A stretch of DNA of 64,000 nt from Methylobacterium durans (GCF_003173715.1 NZ_CP029550.1:310001-374000); one strand, 5' to 3'; shown: positions 49,870 to 60,584, counted from the stretch's first letter. Translations and numbers: made by a program. The notes: generated from the sequence alone by a model not told the origin.

Positions 49870-50637
49870 GGCGAGCGGCAGGCAGCACGGCGGGCCACGC
49901 ATGGCAACCGCGCGCGTGCAGGGCTCCCATGCCGGCACCGGGTGAGGGATGGCCGCGACCCGGCCGGGGGAGGATCGCGCCACCGAGCTGGGAGACGGTA
50001 AAGCAGGCTAATAATCCTATACAATCTTTCGAAACTGCCGATTGATCGCGTGCAAGTTCCTGTTTTCGCCCGAAGTAATTGCCAGATTATCCCGCCATTT
50101 GACTCCGAATAAGAAAGATTTCATCCTCGCTCGGAGCGTCCGCCAATGGGCTTGCTGCGGGTCGGAACGCGGGCTTTTCGAGGCCCGATCTGCCTGCCGG
50201 CGCACGAAAAGAAACGGCGAGGTCCGCAGGCCCCGCCGTGATCAAGAAGCTCCAGAGCGGTCCAAGCTGAAGAGCCGTTGGATCCAGTCGCAAACAGAAG
50301 TGAAACTAATCAACGTCGTGCCCAAGTCAACCGGATTTCAAGAAAAAACATAGGTTCTTATTCAGAGAGCGGTCGATGATATTGATTTCAAGACTGACAT
50401 GCGGCTAGCTGTCGGCTTGCGCAATCTATTGTGATTGAATAATTGACCGCAAATATTTATGTTTTGCTTATTGCAATTCCCTCACGGTCGATTACTTATG
50501 TTCATGCCGCGCGGTTAGACCTGTCTTGACGACGGGAAGACTGACGACGGGAGAACGTGCTCGGGCCTGCCTCAACAAACAGAGAGGCGGCTGCAATCCT
50601 GTGGCCGGCCCCGGTGAAGGAAATCCACGGAGGAACC
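49870..50637. other. Long AT-rich leader upstream of xoxF
   Basis: About 770 bases between the divergent EamA gene and xoxF, clearly richer in A/T from 50010 on. Short open frames at 50042-50353 (plus) and 50087-50293 (minus) have basic, random-looking translations and poor third-position bias, so I do not call them. A TTGACC at 50443 could be a -35 element. Direct repeats GACGACGGGA lie at 50527-50536 and 50543-50552. The region probably carries the xoxF promoter and a long untranslated leader or regulator sites. Confidence 0.5.
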
Positions 50638-52443
50638 ATGAGAGCGGTCCATTGTCTCGCCCTCGGCGCAGGTCTGGCAGCCGCCACGCCCGCGCTCGCC
50701 AATGACGACGTGCTCAAGCGCAGTCAGGACCCGGCCCAGCAGGTGCTTCAGACGGTTGACTACGCCAACACCCGTTACTCGAAGCTCGACCAGATCAACG
50801 CCGGCAACGTCAAGAACCTCCAGGTCGCCTGGACCTTCTCGACCGGCGTGCTGCGCGGCCACGAGGGCTCCCCGCTCGTCGTCGGCAACATGATGTACGT
50901 GCACACCCCGTTCCCGAACATCGTCTACGCCCTCGACCTCGACAAAGAGGCCAAGATCGTCTGGAAATACGAGCCCAAGCAGGATCCGTCCGTGATCCCG
51001 GTCATGTGCTGCGACACGGTCAACCGCGGTCTGGCCCACGCCGACGGCGCCATCCTGCTGCACCAGGCCGACACGACGCTGGTGTCGCTCGACGCCAAGG
51101 CCGGCAAGGTCAACTGGTCGGTCGTCAACGGCGACCCGAAGAAGGGCGAGACCAACACCGCGCCCGTTCTGCCGGTCAAGGACAAGGTCATCGTCGGCAT
51201 CTCGGGCGGCGAGTTCGGCGTGCAGTGCCACGTCACCGCCTACGATCTCAAGTCCGGCAAGAAGGTGTGGCGCGGCTACTCGGTCGGCCCGGACGATCAA
51301 CTCCTGGTCGATCCCGAGAAGACCACCTCGCTCGGCAAGCCGATCGGCAAGGATTCCTCGCTGAAGACCTGGGAAGGCGATCAGTGGAAGACCGGCGGCG
51401 GCTGCACCTGGGGCTGGTTCTCCTACGACCCGAAGCTGAACCTGATGTATTACGGCTCGGGCAACCCCTCGACCTGGAACCCGAAGCAGCGTCCGGGCGA
51501 CAACAAGTGGTCCATGACCATCTGGGGCCGCGACGTCGATACCGGCATGGCCAAGTGGGTCTACCAGATGACCCCGCACGACGAGTGGGATTTCGACGGC
51601 GTCAACGAGATGCTGCTGACGGATCAGAAGGTCGACGGCAAGGAGCGTCCGCTGCTGACCCACTTCGACCGCAACGGCTTCGGCTACACCCTCGATCGCG
51701 CGACCGGCGAATTGCTGGTGGCGGAAAAATTCGATCCGGTGGTGAACTGGGCCACCAAGGTCGACATGGAGAAGGGTTCGAAGACCTACGGCCGTCCGCT
51801 GGTCGTGTCGAAGTACTCGACCGAGCAGAACGGCGAGGACGTGAACTCGAAGGGCATCTGCCCGGCCGCCCTCGGCTCGAAGGATCAGCAGCCCGCTGCC
51901 TACTCGCCGAAGACGCAGCTCTTCTACGTTCCCACCAACCACGTCTGCATGGATTACGAGCCCTTCAAGGTGTCCTACACCCCGGGCCAGCCCTATGTCG
52001 GCGCGACCCTGTCGATGTACCCCGCCCCGAACTCGCACGGCGGCATGGGTAACTTCATCGCCTGGGACGGCGTGGCGGGTAAGATCAAGTGGTCGAACCC
52101 CGAGCAGTTCTCGGTGTGGTCGGGCGCGCTCGCCACCGCCGGTGACGTGGTCTTCTACGGCACGCTGGAAGGCTACCTGAAGGCGGTCGACTCGAAGTCG
52201 GGCAAGGAACTGTACAAGTTCAAGACCCCGTCGGGCATCATCGGCAACGTGATGACCTACCAGCACAAGGGCAAGCAGTACATCGGCGTCCTGTCGGGCG
52301 TCGGCGGCTGGGCCGGCATCGGCCTCGCGGCCGGCCTGACCGACCCGAATGCCGGTCTCGGCGCGGTCGGCGGCTACGCCGCCCTGTCGAACTACACCAA
52401 CCTCGGCGGTCAGCTCACCGTCTTCGCGCTGCCGAACAACTGA
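50638..52443 (+). CDS. xoxF: Lanthanide-dependent PQQ methanol dehydrogenase XoxF
   Basis: XoxF oxidises methanol in the periplasm using PQQ and a rare-earth ion. The 601-aa precursor has a signal peptide (1-21, ending ALA). It has the adjacent-cysteine disulfide over PQQ (MCCD, 124-125) and metal ligands Glu192 (SGGEFG) and Asn276 (SGNPST). The key [10 protein letters not shown] has catalytic Asp318 and the extra Asp320 that marks lanthanide enzymes (MxaF has Ala there). GGAGG sits five bases before the ATG at 50638. Codon choice is very uniform, as for an abundant protein. Overall closest to XoxF1/XoxF2 of Methylorubrum extorquens (XoxF5 clade). No xoxG or xoxJ follows. Confidence 0.97.
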   Translation: MRAVHCLALGAGLAAATPALANDDVLKRSQDPAQQVLQTVDYANTRYSKLDQINAGNVKNLQVAWTFSTGVLRGHEGSPLVVGNMMYVHTPFPNIVYALDLDKEAKIVWKYEPKQDPSVIPVMCCDTVNRGLAHADGAILLHQADTTLVSLDAKAGKVNWSVVNGDPKKGETNTAPVLPVKDKVIVGISGGEFGVQCHVTAYDLKSGKKVWRGYSVGPDDQLLVDPEKTTSLGKPIGKDSSLKTWEGDQWKTGGGCTWGWFSYDPKLNLMYYGSGNPSTWNPKQRPGDNKWSMTIWGRDVDTGMAKWVYQMTPHDEWDFDGVNEMLLTDQKVDGKERPLLTHFDRNGFGYTLDRATGELLVAEKFDPVVNWATKVDMEKGSKTYGRPLVVSKYSTEQNGEDVNSKGICPAALGSKDQQPAAYSPKTQLFYVPTNHVCMDYEPFKVSYTPGQPYVGATLSMYPAPNSHGGMGNFIAWDGVAGKIKWSNPEQFSVWSGALATAGDVVFYGTLEGYLKAVDSKSGKELYKFKTPSGIIGNVMTYQHKGKQYIGVLSGVGGWAGIGLAAGLTDPNAGLGAVGGYAALSNYTNLGGQLTVFALPNN

Positions 52444-52470
52444 GCCCTTCGGTCAGCCCTGAATGAATCG

Positions 52471-52504
52471 ATGCCGGCGCGGGTCTCCGCGCCGGCATTT
52501 CCTT
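52471..52504 (+). terminator. Rho-independent terminator after xoxF
   Basis: An 11-bp stem (52471-52481 with 52488-52498, loop ggtctc) is followed by TTTCCTT. It isolates xoxF as a single-gene transcript. Confidence 0.82.
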
Positions 52505-52559
52505 CGTCGGTTCCCGGTCGGACTTCGCGGCATCTGGACCTTCGCCGCCGACGAAACGC

Positions 52560-54959
52560 TCAGGTCGCGCACATCTGCGCCGCGGCCCGCACGACCTCAC
52601 GAAACTCGACCGGCTTGCGCAGGCGCTCCACGTCTTGGAAGCGGGGCGGGATCATCACGTCGTCGTAGCCCGTGACGAAGATGAACGGCACGCCCAGCTC
52701 CTGGAGCGTTTCAGCCACCTCGAAGCGGGCGCCCTCGCCGAGATTGATGTCGACGACGGCGCAATGCGGCGCGTCCTGCGCGATCAGCGCCAGCGCTTCC
52801 TCCGGCCGGCCGACCGGCCCCACCACCGAGCCCCCGGCCCTGCGCAGCGCGCGCTCCGTGTCGGTGGCGATGAAGTAATCGTCCTCCACCACCAGGACCT
52901 TGCAACCGCTGAGGTCCACCTCGCCTGCCATTTCGAGCGATCCTCCCGCGATCGTCGCGCGCAACGTGCCCATGCCCGTCTCCAGGATGCTGTCGCCCCG
53001 TCGCAGTGGAAATTCCAGCCGGCATTGCAGCCCCTGCGGCTCGAAGCCGAGTTTGCCGCTGCCCTGCAGTTCGTAGGGAATACGCTGCTCGATCAGCGTC
53101 GTTCCGAAACCTCTGCGCTGAGGCGGCGTGAGCGGCTCGATCGCACCGGTCTCGATCCAGTCGAGGTGCAGCCGCGGCTCGGCCGCCTCGCGGGTGATGC
53201 ACCACGTGACGCTGAGGCGGCCGGCGGAATGCGTGAAGGCTCCGTACTTGCACGCGTTGGTCGCCAGTTCGTGGACCGCCAGCGTCACCACCTCGGCGGC
53301 TTTCGGCGACAGGAGCAGCTTCGGGCCGCCGAGGGAGAACTGCCCCTCATGCGCGGCTTGGGCCTCGACCTCGACCCGGATCAGCGATTCGAGGTCCACG
53401 CCGGCGTTGACGGCGCGGGTGAGCAGCGTCTGCGTGCGGGCGAGGGCCCGCAGCCGGCCGACGAGACGGTCGCGATAATCGTCCACGCTCCCCGCGGTCT
53501 CGCCGGAGCGTTCGGCGATGGATCGGATCATGGCCAGGATGTTGCGCACCCGGTGCTGGAGTTCGAGCAGCAGGACGGTCTGATGCTCGGCGGCCTGCTT
53601 GGAATCGGTCACGTCCTCGGCGATGCCGGCGATGCGCTGCACCGCGCCGCCCGCGTCGAGGAGCGGGAAGTCGGTGTTGCGGATCCAGCGGAAGGCGCCG
53701 TCGCTCGGGCGCAGGATGCGGAACTCATGCGTGACCGCCTCGCCCCCTCTGGCCTGTTCCAGATGCGCCAGGGCGACGTCCCGGTCCTCCGGCACGATGA
53801 GGGCGGCCCAGCGCTTCGGATCGCCGAGGATGGCGTCCGGCGGCACGCCGTAGATCGTCCGGATGGCCGGACTGACATATTCCATCGCCAGGGTCGTGCC
53901 GTCCCGGATCCAGAGGGCGTCCGACGAGGAGGCCGCGAATTGCTGGAACCGCTCCTCGCTCTCGCGCTGCGCCGCCTCGGCACGGGCCCGCTCGACCGCC
54001 GCCCAGGTCCGCTCGGCGACATCCTCGACGAGCGAGATCTCCCGCGCCGTCCATCGATGCGGCACGCCCTTCAGCACGGTCATGCTGGCGACGGTCCGGC
54101 CGTTCTTGAACAGGGGCATGCTGACCAGGGACCGGATCGACAGCGCCCGGAACGCCGGCAGGTCGGAGATGGGGACCGCACCCGGCGCCTCGACATCGTC
54201 GAGCACCAGGACGCGCCCGGTGCGATAGGCCTCGAAGGTCGAGCCGAAGCTGGAGAAGGCGTGCTGTCCGACGACGCTCGGCGCATCGCCCAGAACATAG
54301 TCGCGCTCGATGATCGCGAACTCGTAGTCGCCGACGACCACCGCGTAGTAGGTCCGATCGGCGCCGAGATGCTCGCCCAGGATGCGCGCGGCCGCATCCT
54401 GGACCTCGACCGCATCGTCGAGCGGCCGCAGGGTGTTGCTCAATCTGAGCAGGAACACCTGCCGCTCCTCGCTCTCGCGGAGCGCGGCCTCCGCCCGGAG
54501 GCGGCCGCTGATCTCGAAACCGATCATCTGCACGGCGAAGACGCGGCCCCCGTCGTCGCGCACCGGGCTGAGATAGGCGTCGAACACCTGCCCCGGCCCG
54601 CCCACCGCGAGCGGCTGGGCCGGTACGTGGACGCTCTCGCCCCCGAACACCCACTCGTAATGGTGCGCGACCGCCGCGTAGCCGTCCGGCCACGTCTCGG
54701 GAAGGGACCGCCCGAGGGCGCCCGGGTGGTGCACGCCGTAGAGGCGGGCCGCCGTATCGTTGTAGAGGAGGATGTGACCGGGCCGGCAGACGAGGCTTGC
54801 CACGAGCGGGCTCGCCAGCACCTGCTCGACCATCAGCTTGAGGCGGCTCGGCCAAGCGCCGCTCGGGCCGAGCGGCGTCGCCGACCAATCGTGCGCGCGG
54901 ATGCGCGCGGCCATCTCGCCGTCTCCGCAGGGCCATTCGGCTTCGGGCTCAGCATCCAT
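52560..54959 (-). CDS. PAS-GAF-PAS-HWE hybrid histidine kinase with C-terminal receiver
   Basis: A 799-aa soluble sensor. PAS 1 lies at about 40-155 (HILLYNDTAARLYG). The GAF domain is about 165-320 (ILGEHLGADRTYYAVV). PAS 2 is about 330-450 (HEFRILRPSDGAFRWIRNTD). The HWE kinase follows, with phospho-His469 in ELQHRVRNILAMIRS, HELATNACKYGA and the diagnostic WIET near 601. The receiver at about 685-795 has acidic VVEDD and phospho-acceptor Asp737 in CAVVDINLGEG. There is no membrane segment. Signal unknown; HWE/PAS kinases often sense light or general stress. It is convergent with xoxF, and no response regulator gene is adjacent. Confidence 0.93.
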   Translation of the reverse strand: MDAEPEAEWPCGDGEMAARIRAHDWSATPLGPSGAWPSRLKLMVEQVLASPLVASLVCRPGHILLYNDTAARLYGVHHPGALGRSLPETWPDGYAAVAHHYEWVFGGESVHVPAQPLAVGGPGQVFDAYLSPVRDDGGRVFAVQMIGFEISGRLRAEAALRESEERQVFLLRLSNTLRPLDDAVEVQDAAARILGEHLGADRTYYAVVVGDYEFAIIERDYVLGDAPSVVGQHAFSSFGSTFEAYRTGRVLVLDDVEAPGAVPISDLPAFRALSIRSLVSMPLFKNGRTVASMTVLKGVPHRWTAREISLVEDVAERTWAAVERARAEAAQRESEERFQQFAASSSDALWIRDGTTLAMEYVSPAIRTIYGVPPDAILGDPKRWAALIVPEDRDVALAHLEQARGGEAVTHEFRILRPSDGAFRWIRNTDFPLLDAGGAVQRIAGIAEDVTDSKQAAEHQTVLLLELQHRVRNILAMIRSIAERSGETAGSVDDYRDRLVGRLRALARTQTLLTRAVNAGVDLESLIRVEVEAQAAHEGQFSLGGPKLLLSPKAAEVVTLAVHELATNACKYGAFTHSAGRLSVTWCITREAAEPRLHLDWIETGAIEPLTPPQRRGFGTTLIEQRIPYELQGSGKLGFEPQGLQCRLEFPLRRGDSILETGMGTLRATIAGGSLEMAGEVDLSGCKVLVVEDDYFIATDTERALRRAGGSVVGPVGRPEEALALIAQDAPHCAVVDINLGEGARFEVAETLQELGVPFIFVTGYDDVMIPPRFQDVERLRKPVEFREVVRAAAQMCAT

Positions 54960-55207
54960 CCGGCAGACAACGCACGTCCGGCCTGCCCTGTCACCTCGGC
55001 CGTCGACGATCCTTGGACGCGATGCGGGAAAGCCTCAGTCGCGTCCGGGCCCGGGACCGTGCGGCGGCAGCGTTGCCCGAAACCGTCACCCGCCCCGCGA
55101 TCGGCGCCCGGCGCCGCCTGACGCGTTGACGAACCGCGTCCGCGCGCTTGGTATCCGCCCGGCGCTCCCTGTCGGCCCGTCCCCGCGCCCCGAGACCGCT
55201 TCCTGCC

Positions 55208-56091
55208 GTGAGACGCCTCCGCATCAGCTTCGAAGTGGCCGGGATCGCCGCGCAGCGCTTCGTCGCCCATGACGGCTGGGCCATCGCGAGCCACATCGCG
55301 CTCTCGATGCTGACCTCCCTGTTCCCGTTCCTGATCCTGCTCGCGGCGGTCGCCGGCCTGTTCGGCACCAAGTCGCTCGCCGACGAGGCGGGGGTGCTGA
55401 TCTTCGACGCGTGGCCCCGCGAGGTGGCCAAGCCCATCGTCAACGAGATGCACCGTGTCCTGACCGAGCAGCGCGGCGGCGTGCTCACCCTCGGCGCGGT
55501 GCTCGCCCTCTACTTCTCGTCGTCCGGCGTCGAGAGCCTGCGGGTCGGGCTCAACCGGGCCTATGGGTTGCGCGAGATGCGGCCCTGGTGGCTGACCCGC
55601 CTCGAATCGATCGGCTACGTGATCTGCGGCGCCTTCGCGATGCTGGCCTTCGCGCTCCTCGTGGTGCTGGGCCCCCTGATCTGGCGCAACCTCCTCAACG
55701 TCGCCCCCGGCTCGAGCCCCTGAGCCTCACGGTGGCGATCGGGCGGATCGGGGTGACCGCCTTCCTGATCATGACGGTCCTCGTCATCGCCCACAAATTC
55801 GTGGCGGCCGGCCGGCGCTCCCTGTGGTCGGTGCTGCCGGGGGTGGCGGTGACGCTGGCGCTCTGGTTCCTGGCGGGCCTCGGCTTCGGCTTCTACCTCG
55901 ACCGCTTCTCCTCCGCCTACGCCTCGACCTACGGGGGCCTCGCCACCGCGATGGTGTTCCTTGTCTTCCTCTACTGGCTCGCCGCGATGTTCCTGTTCGG
56001 CGGCGAGATCAACGGCACCGTCATCGCGGCCAAGCGCCGGCGCCTCCAGGCGCGGATGCAGGCCAAGCACGAGCGCGCCGCGATCCTCTGA
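55208..56091 (+). CDS. YihY/virulence factor BrkB family membrane protein (frameshifted)
   Basis: A six-helix inner-membrane protein of unknown function, once called RNase BN. Signatures are GWAIASHIALSMLTSLFPFL, SSSGVESLRVGLNRAYG, WSVLPGVAVTLALWFLAGLG and ASTYGGLATAMVFLVFLYW. The frame breaks at the C5 run at 55704-55708. Adding one C joins LLNVAPRLEPLSLTVAIG and gives 294 aa, a normal length. Start: GTG at 55208, before VRRLRISFE; an in-frame TTG at 55148 is less likely. The break is probably an assembly deletion. Confidence 0.88.
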
Positions 56092-56235
56092 GTGCGCGCC
56101 CGCCGCGTCCGCGCTGAAACGGCGAGCCGCGGGTCGAGACCGGCCCTGCGCGGCATCATCGTACGGTGGCGGGCGCCCGGGCCGGAACCGAATGACGGTT
56201 CGATGACTTTGACCCATGCTCCATGCGATGTTTCC

Positions 56236-56278
56236 ACCTTGCCCGGCCTGCTTCCCCGAAGGGAGGCGGGCCGTTTTG
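56236..56278 (+). terminator. Possible terminator hairpin
   Basis: An imperfect GC stem formed by CGGCCTGCTTCCC and GGGAGGCGGGCCG (two mismatched or G-U pairs) is followed by TTTT at about 56274-56277. It lies 150 bases beyond yihY and points in the plus direction. Confidence 0.4.
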
Positions 56279-56348
56279 TGTCGGGCCCGGGGATGATCGC
56301 GATCTACGCCGGCACGTCGCTTTCATGATCGCTCGCAGCGATCAGCGA

Positions 56349-58127
56349 TCACGCCGCCAGGGGCATCTCCTCCGCCTCTGTCTCGGCCGCCATGAACTGG
56401 GCCCGCGCGAGTTCGGCGAAGCGGCCGCCCTCCGCCACCAGCGCGTCGAAGGTGCCGGTCTCGACGATCCGGCCCTCGTGGAAGACGAGGATCCGGTCCG
56501 CGTTGCGGATCGTGGCGAGCCGGTGGGCGATGACGAAGGTGGTGCGTCCCTCCATCACCGCCTCCAGCGCCGTCTGGAGCTTGCGCTCCGTGGCGGCGTC
56601 GAGGGCGCTCGTCGCCTCGTCGAGGATGAGGACCGGCGGGTTCTTCAGGAGCGCCCGGGCGATCGACAGGCGCTGGCGCTCGCCCCCCGACAGGGAGCGG
56701 CCGCGCTCGCCGATGATGGTGTCGAGGCCGTCGGGCTGCCGGGCCATGAACTCGCTGGCCTGCGCCCGCGCCAGGGCGTCGAGCATCTCGGCATCCGTCG
56801 CGTCGGGCCGGCCCACCTGCAGGTTCTCGCGGATCGAGCGGGCGAACAGCATCGGCTCCTGGAACACGACGCCGATGTTGTGGCGCAGGGAAGCCAGCCC
56901 GATGTCGCGGATGTCGGTGCCGTCGATGCGGATCGCGCCCTCGTCCGGGTCGAAGGTCCGGTGCAGGAGGCCCAGCGTCGTCGACTTGCCCGAGCCCGTT
57001 GTGCCGACGAGCGCCACCGTCTCGCCCGCCCGTGCCGTGAAGGAGACGCCGTCGAGGGCCGTCCGGCGGCCGTCGTAGGAGAAGCCGACCTCCTCGAAGC
57101 TGACCTCGCCGTCGAGGCGCGCGATCGGCCTCGCGTTCGGCCGGTCGCGCACGGCCGGTACCGTGTCGAGGATCTCGAAGAACTCGGCCATCTTCGGCGC
57201 CTGCTGGAACAGGCCGTTCACGAAGGAGACGACGTGGTCGAGGCGCGACACCAGCATCGTGGCGAGGCTCATGAAGGCCACGACCTCGCCGACCGTGGTC
57301 GAGCCGGCCTGGTAGAGCGCGATGCCGGTGATGAAGATCGCCGTCATGGTGATGGTGGCCGACGCCTTGGTCGCGACCGCCGCCAGCGCCCACCAAGACA
57401 GGACCGGAATCTGGGCCTTCAGCAGGTTGTGGATGATGCCATGCATCGCGTCCTTCTCCGCCTTGGCGCGGGTGAAGGACTGGATGACGGCGACGTTTCC
57501 GAGAGCGTCTGAGGCGTGCGCCGCGAGGCCCGAATGATAATGCTCGACCTCGCCCTGCAACGCCTCGGTCCGGCGCATCACGAAGGTGGTCAGCGCCGTG
57601 AAGACGAGGACCAGCACGACGAGGATCGAGCCGAGCTGCCAGTTCACGAACAGCGTCAGCGGCAGCAGCACGCCGAGCGATACCAGGGCCGCGAAATGGT
57701 CGCGGAAGAAGCCGAGCCAGAGCCACGCCATCCCGTTCGTGCCCTCCAACATCGCCTTGAGAACGCGGCCGGAATGGTTCGCCGAGTGGAAGGCGAGCGG
57801 CAGGTCGAGGACGTGTTCGAAGTAGTTCGCCATCGTGGAAAGCCGGCTGCGATGGGCGAGCCGGTCCGAGTGCAGGGCGATGGCGACGCCCGCCACGATC
57901 GTGAAGAAGCCGAAGGCGACCCAGGCGCCGATCAGCGGCACCAGCGTCCCGAACGCGTCGGCGTTGCGGCTCAGGTGGGTGAGCTGGTCGATGATGCGGC
58001 CCATCAGCAGCGGCTCGGCGAAGGCCGCGACCGCGAGGGCGATGTTCGCGACGGCCAGGCCGACCGCTAGCTTCCTGTCCGGGCCGAGAAGCCCCATCAC
58101 CCGTCCATAGAGACGAAATATCGACAT
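56349..58127 (-). CDS. ndvA: NdvA-type cyclic beta-1,2-glucan ABC exporter (ATP-binding/permease)
   Basis: A 592-aa fused exporter half-transporter. The membrane domain (about 1-310, six helices) contains [14 protein letters not shown] and the NdvA-like [20 protein letters not shown]. The ATPase domain (about 335-575) has Walker [10 protein letters not shown]-loop VFQEPMLF, signature LSGGERQR and Walker [13 protein letters not shown]. The early sequence [20 protein letters not shown] matches the NdvA/ChvA glucan exporters, which send cyclic beta-glucans to the periplasm for osmotic adaptation and host interaction. The matching glucan synthase is not in the window, so a related glucan substrate is possible. 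Confidence 0.88.
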   Translation of the reverse strand: MSIFRLYGRVMGLLGPDRKLAVGLAVANIALAVAAFAEPLLMGRIIDQLTHLSRNADAFGTLVPLIGAWVAFGFFTIVAGVAIALHSDRLAHRSRLSTMANYFEHVLDLPLAFHSANHSGRVLKAMLEGTNGMAWLWLGFFRDHFAALVSLGVLLPLTLFVNWQLGSILVVLVLVFTALTTFVMRRTEALQGEVEHYHSGLAAHASDALGNVAVIQSFTRAKAEKDAMHGIIHNLLKAQIPVLSWWALAAVATKASATITMTAIFITGIALYQAGSTTVGEVVAFMSLATMLVSRLDHVVSFVNGLFQQAPKMAEFFEILDTVPAVRDRPNARPIARLDGEVSFEEVGFSYDGRRTALDGVSFTARAGETVALVGTTGSGKSTTLGLLHRTFDPDEGAIRIDGTDIRDIGLASLRHNIGVVFQEPMLFARSIRENLQVGRPDATDAEMLDALARAQASEFMARQPDGLDTIIGERGRSLSGGERQRLSIARALLKNPPVLILDEATSALDAATERKLQTALEAVMEGRTTFVIAHRLATIRNADRILVFHEGRIVETGTFDALVAEGGRFAELARAQFMAAETEAEEMPLAA

Positions 58128-58418
58128 GCCCAGCTCCGAAAACCTCCCGGCGCGGCCGGTGTGACCCCGGTCCTTCGCGTCCGTGCCCGACGAGCCCGCA
58201 GCCTTGAGGAAGGCCGCAAAACCGCCCCGGGCAGAGTGGCTTATGGCAGATCCTGCCTGAACGCCGCATGACGCGGCGCGCTCGAAATTTTTCCCAGAGC
58301 GGCCTCAAGGTAAAGCCCCGCCGCCCCGCTTTTACGGTTCGTTCAGCCCGTTTCCCTACTCATGGGGACGGTGTCGTCCCCGAGGGACGGCGCACGCTCA
58401 CCGTCAGGCTTCGTCGTC

Positions 58419-59192
58419 ATGGATCTCGCAACCGGTGTCGGCCTGATCGGCGGCTTCGCCGTCGTGTTCGTGCTGATCATGATCGACGGCGGCAACTTCG
58501 CCGCCTATTTCGACAAGCACGCCGTGATCGTGATCTTCGGTGGCGCCACCGCCGCCACGATGATGCGCTTCCCATTCTCGACCATCATGCACGGCCTGCC
58601 GATGGGCCTGCGCTTCGCCTTCACCATGCGCTCGGTCAAGCCGCGCGAGCTGATCGACGAGATCACCAAGATCGCCGACGTGGTGCGCAAGAGCGGGCCG
58701 ATGGCGCTCGAGAACATGGAGATCTCGGACCCGTTCCTGGCGCAGGGCGCCCGCTACATCGCCGACGGCTACGACCGGGAATTCATACGTGATACGATGG
58801 AGCGGGACCGCGACAACTTCCTCATGCATCTCGATGAGGGCTCGAAGATCTACCGGGCGTTCGGCGATTGCGCGCCGGCCTGGGGCATGATCGGCACCAT
58901 CCTCGGCATGGTGACGATGTTCGCCAACATGTCGGACCCCTCGAAGCTCGGGCCCGCCATGGCAACCGCCTTGCTCGCCACCCTGTACGGCGCGCTGATC
59001 GCCAACATGATCACCCTGCCGCTCGCCGACAAGTTGCACGTCAAGCTCGAGGAAGAGGATGTCTCGCGCTCCCTCATCATCGACGGGATCCTGCTGATCC
59101 GCGACCAGAAGAGTTCGTCGCTCGTGCGCGAGATGCTGATCGCCTACCTTCCACACAACCACCGCGAGGAACTCTCCGAGGCGGCGGCGTGA
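58419..59192 (+). CDS. motA: Flagellar motor stator protein MotA/PomA
   Basis: The stator ion-channel subunit, 257 aa, with four transmembrane segments: two near the N-terminus (GVGLIGGFAVVFVLIMIDGG, HAVIVIFGGATAATMM) and two in the second half (PAWGMIGTILGMVTMFANM, GPAMATALLATLYGALIANM). The cytoplasmic loop between them carries charged residues for rotor contact (TMERDRDNF). The short, PomA-like form and motifs suggest PomA affiliation, though proton use is expected in this group. Start: ATG at 58419. motB follows 29 bases after. Confidence 0.93.
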   Translation: MDLATGVGLIGGFAVVFVLIMIDGGNFAAYFDKHAVIVIFGGATAATMMRFPFSTIMHGLPMGLRFAFTMRSVKPRELIDEITKIADVVRKSGPMALENMEISDPFLAQGARYIADGYDREFIRDTMERDRDNFLMHLDEGSKIYRAFGDCAPAWGMIGTILGMVTMFANMSDPSKLGPAMATALLATLYGALIANMITLPLADKLHVKLEEEDVSRSLIIDGILLIRDQKSSSLVREMLIAYLPHNHREELSEAAA

Positions 59193-59221
59193 GCGCGGCC
59201 TGAGGTCGGGAGGGCTCTCCG

Positions 59222-60054
59222 GTGGCCAAGAAGAAGCGCGGCGGCGCGCATGGCGGCCACGGCTGGTTCGTGACCTTCGCCGACCTGATGGCGCTCCTGA
59301 TGAGCTTCTTCGTGATGATCGCGGCGTACTCGACGCAGGATCAGAAGAAGATGCAGGCGGTGGCGGGCTCGATGCGCGACGCCTTCGGCGTGAACAAGGA
59401 ATCGCGGTTCGCCGGCATCATCGAGCAGACCGGGCTGCCGACCGCGGACCGGGTCCGCTACCTCCGAGACGTGCCACCCGAGCGCGCCAGCGACCGCACC
59501 ACGCCGCCGCGGATCGACCAGACCGTGGAGGCGGGCCTCTCCGACCGCGGCGAGGCAGAGAATTTCGGGCTTGCCGCAGCCTCGCTTCGGCAGGCGCTGC
59601 AGGACATGCCGGAGGTCGCGGAGATCTCGAAGAACATCATCATCGCGCCGTCCGCCAAGGGGCTCGACGTGACGATCGTCGACCAGGACGGGCGCTCGAT
59701 GTTCCCGGAAGGATCGAGCCGTCCGAACGACCGGACGCGGCGCCTCCTCGAGAAGCTCGCCCCGGCGCTCCGGCAATTGCCGAACCGGATCGCCGTCACC
59801 GGCTTCACGGCGAGCGACCGGCCGGGTAACCGGCCCCTGCCCCGCCGTGGGAACTCTCGGCCAACCGCGCGATCAGCGTGCGCGAGATCCTGGCGGGCGC
59901 CGGCATTCCCGATGACCGCTTCGCCTCGGTCAGCGGCAAGGCCGACACGGAGCCGCTGTTCCCCGACAATCCCTACCTGACGGCCAACCGCCGCGTGACG
60001 GTGACGCTCCTCAAGGAAGCGCCGCCGACGCCCGCCGGCCGCGGCCTGCCGTGA
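59222..60054 (+). CDS. motB: Flagellar motor stator protein MotB (frameshifted)
   Basis: The stator anchor subunit. It has a basic N-terminus, then a single transmembrane helix with the ion-carrying Asp21 (FADLMALLMSFFVMIAAYS). A plug/linker and an OmpA-type peptidoglycan-binding domain follow. The frame breaks at the C4 run at 59840-59843. Adding one C gives a continuous PPWELSANRAISVREILAGA through DNPYLTANRRVTVTLL, 277 aa. Start: GTG at 59222. If the break were real, the OmpA domain would be lost and the motor non-functional. An assembly deletion is more likely. Confidence 0.88.
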
Positions 60055-60058
60055 GGCT

Positions 60059-60559
60059 TCACTTGGCGACGAGCAGCGCCCAGTAGACCTTGTACTTGGA
60101 GTTCGGCGCGTAGGCCGTCGCGATGCCCATCCGGGTCGCGCTCGCATCGAGCATCACCGCATTGTGGGAGGGGCTGTCGCGCCAGCCGGAGAACGCCTCG
60201 GCCAGCGTGTGATAGCCGGCCGAGAGGTTGGCGTTGGCCTTCTGATAGCCGAGCCGCTCGACCGCCACCTTGACCGTCTGTGCCTTGCTGGGGCGGTCCG
60301 CCGCGGCCATCGCGGCGGCCTCGGTCTCGGCCAGCCGCTGCAATTCGGGGTCGAGCGTCAGGGGCGCCTCTCCGCGACCCCGTCGATAGGCCGAGATCAT
60401 CTCACGGGCGGCGTTCGTGTCGAGCTGCGCGGTGTTCGTGGTGAGCGGCCAGTACAGGCTCGGCAGCGCGGACGTCGCCTGTGGCTCGCCCGCACAGCCC
60501 GCAAGGCCGAGCGTGCCGATGACGGCCGCCGCCGAACCGATGAAACGCCACCGTGCCAC
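60059..60559 (-). CDS. CAP/SCP-domain lipoprotein
   Basis: A 166-aa exported protein. Its signal ends in a lipobox-like LAGC at 19-22, so it is probably a lipoprotein. The CAP domain has AAREMISAYRRGRGEAPLTL, LQRLAETEAAAMA, EAFSGWRDSPSHNAVMLD (the HNxxML helix) and MGIATAYAPNSKYKVYWALL. Role unknown. It is convergent with motB, with only four bases between stops, and is downstream of the MscS-type channel. Confidence 0.9.
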   Translation of the reverse strand: MARWRFIGSAAAVIGTLGLAGCAGEPQATSALPSLYWPLTTNTAQLDTNAAREMISAYRRGRGEAPLTLDPELQRLAETEAAAMAAADRPSKAQTVKVAVERLGYQKANANLSAGYHTLAEAFSGWRDSPSHNAVMLDASATRMGIATAYAPNSKYKVYWALLVAK

Positions 60560-60584
60560 GAACCCTGTCTCCCTGTCGGCGGGC

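Noticed and set aside
50042..50353. Plus-strand 103-codon frame (and a minus-strand one at 50087-50293) upstream of xoxF
   Set aside because: Random-looking basic composition, weak third-position G/C bias, no ribosome binding site and no family; the region reads as regulatory DNA.
58300..58340. TAAAGC...GCTTTTA dyad before motA as a sigma-28 promoter
   Set aside because: Matches only the TAAA part; no GCCGATAA-type -10 at the right spacing.
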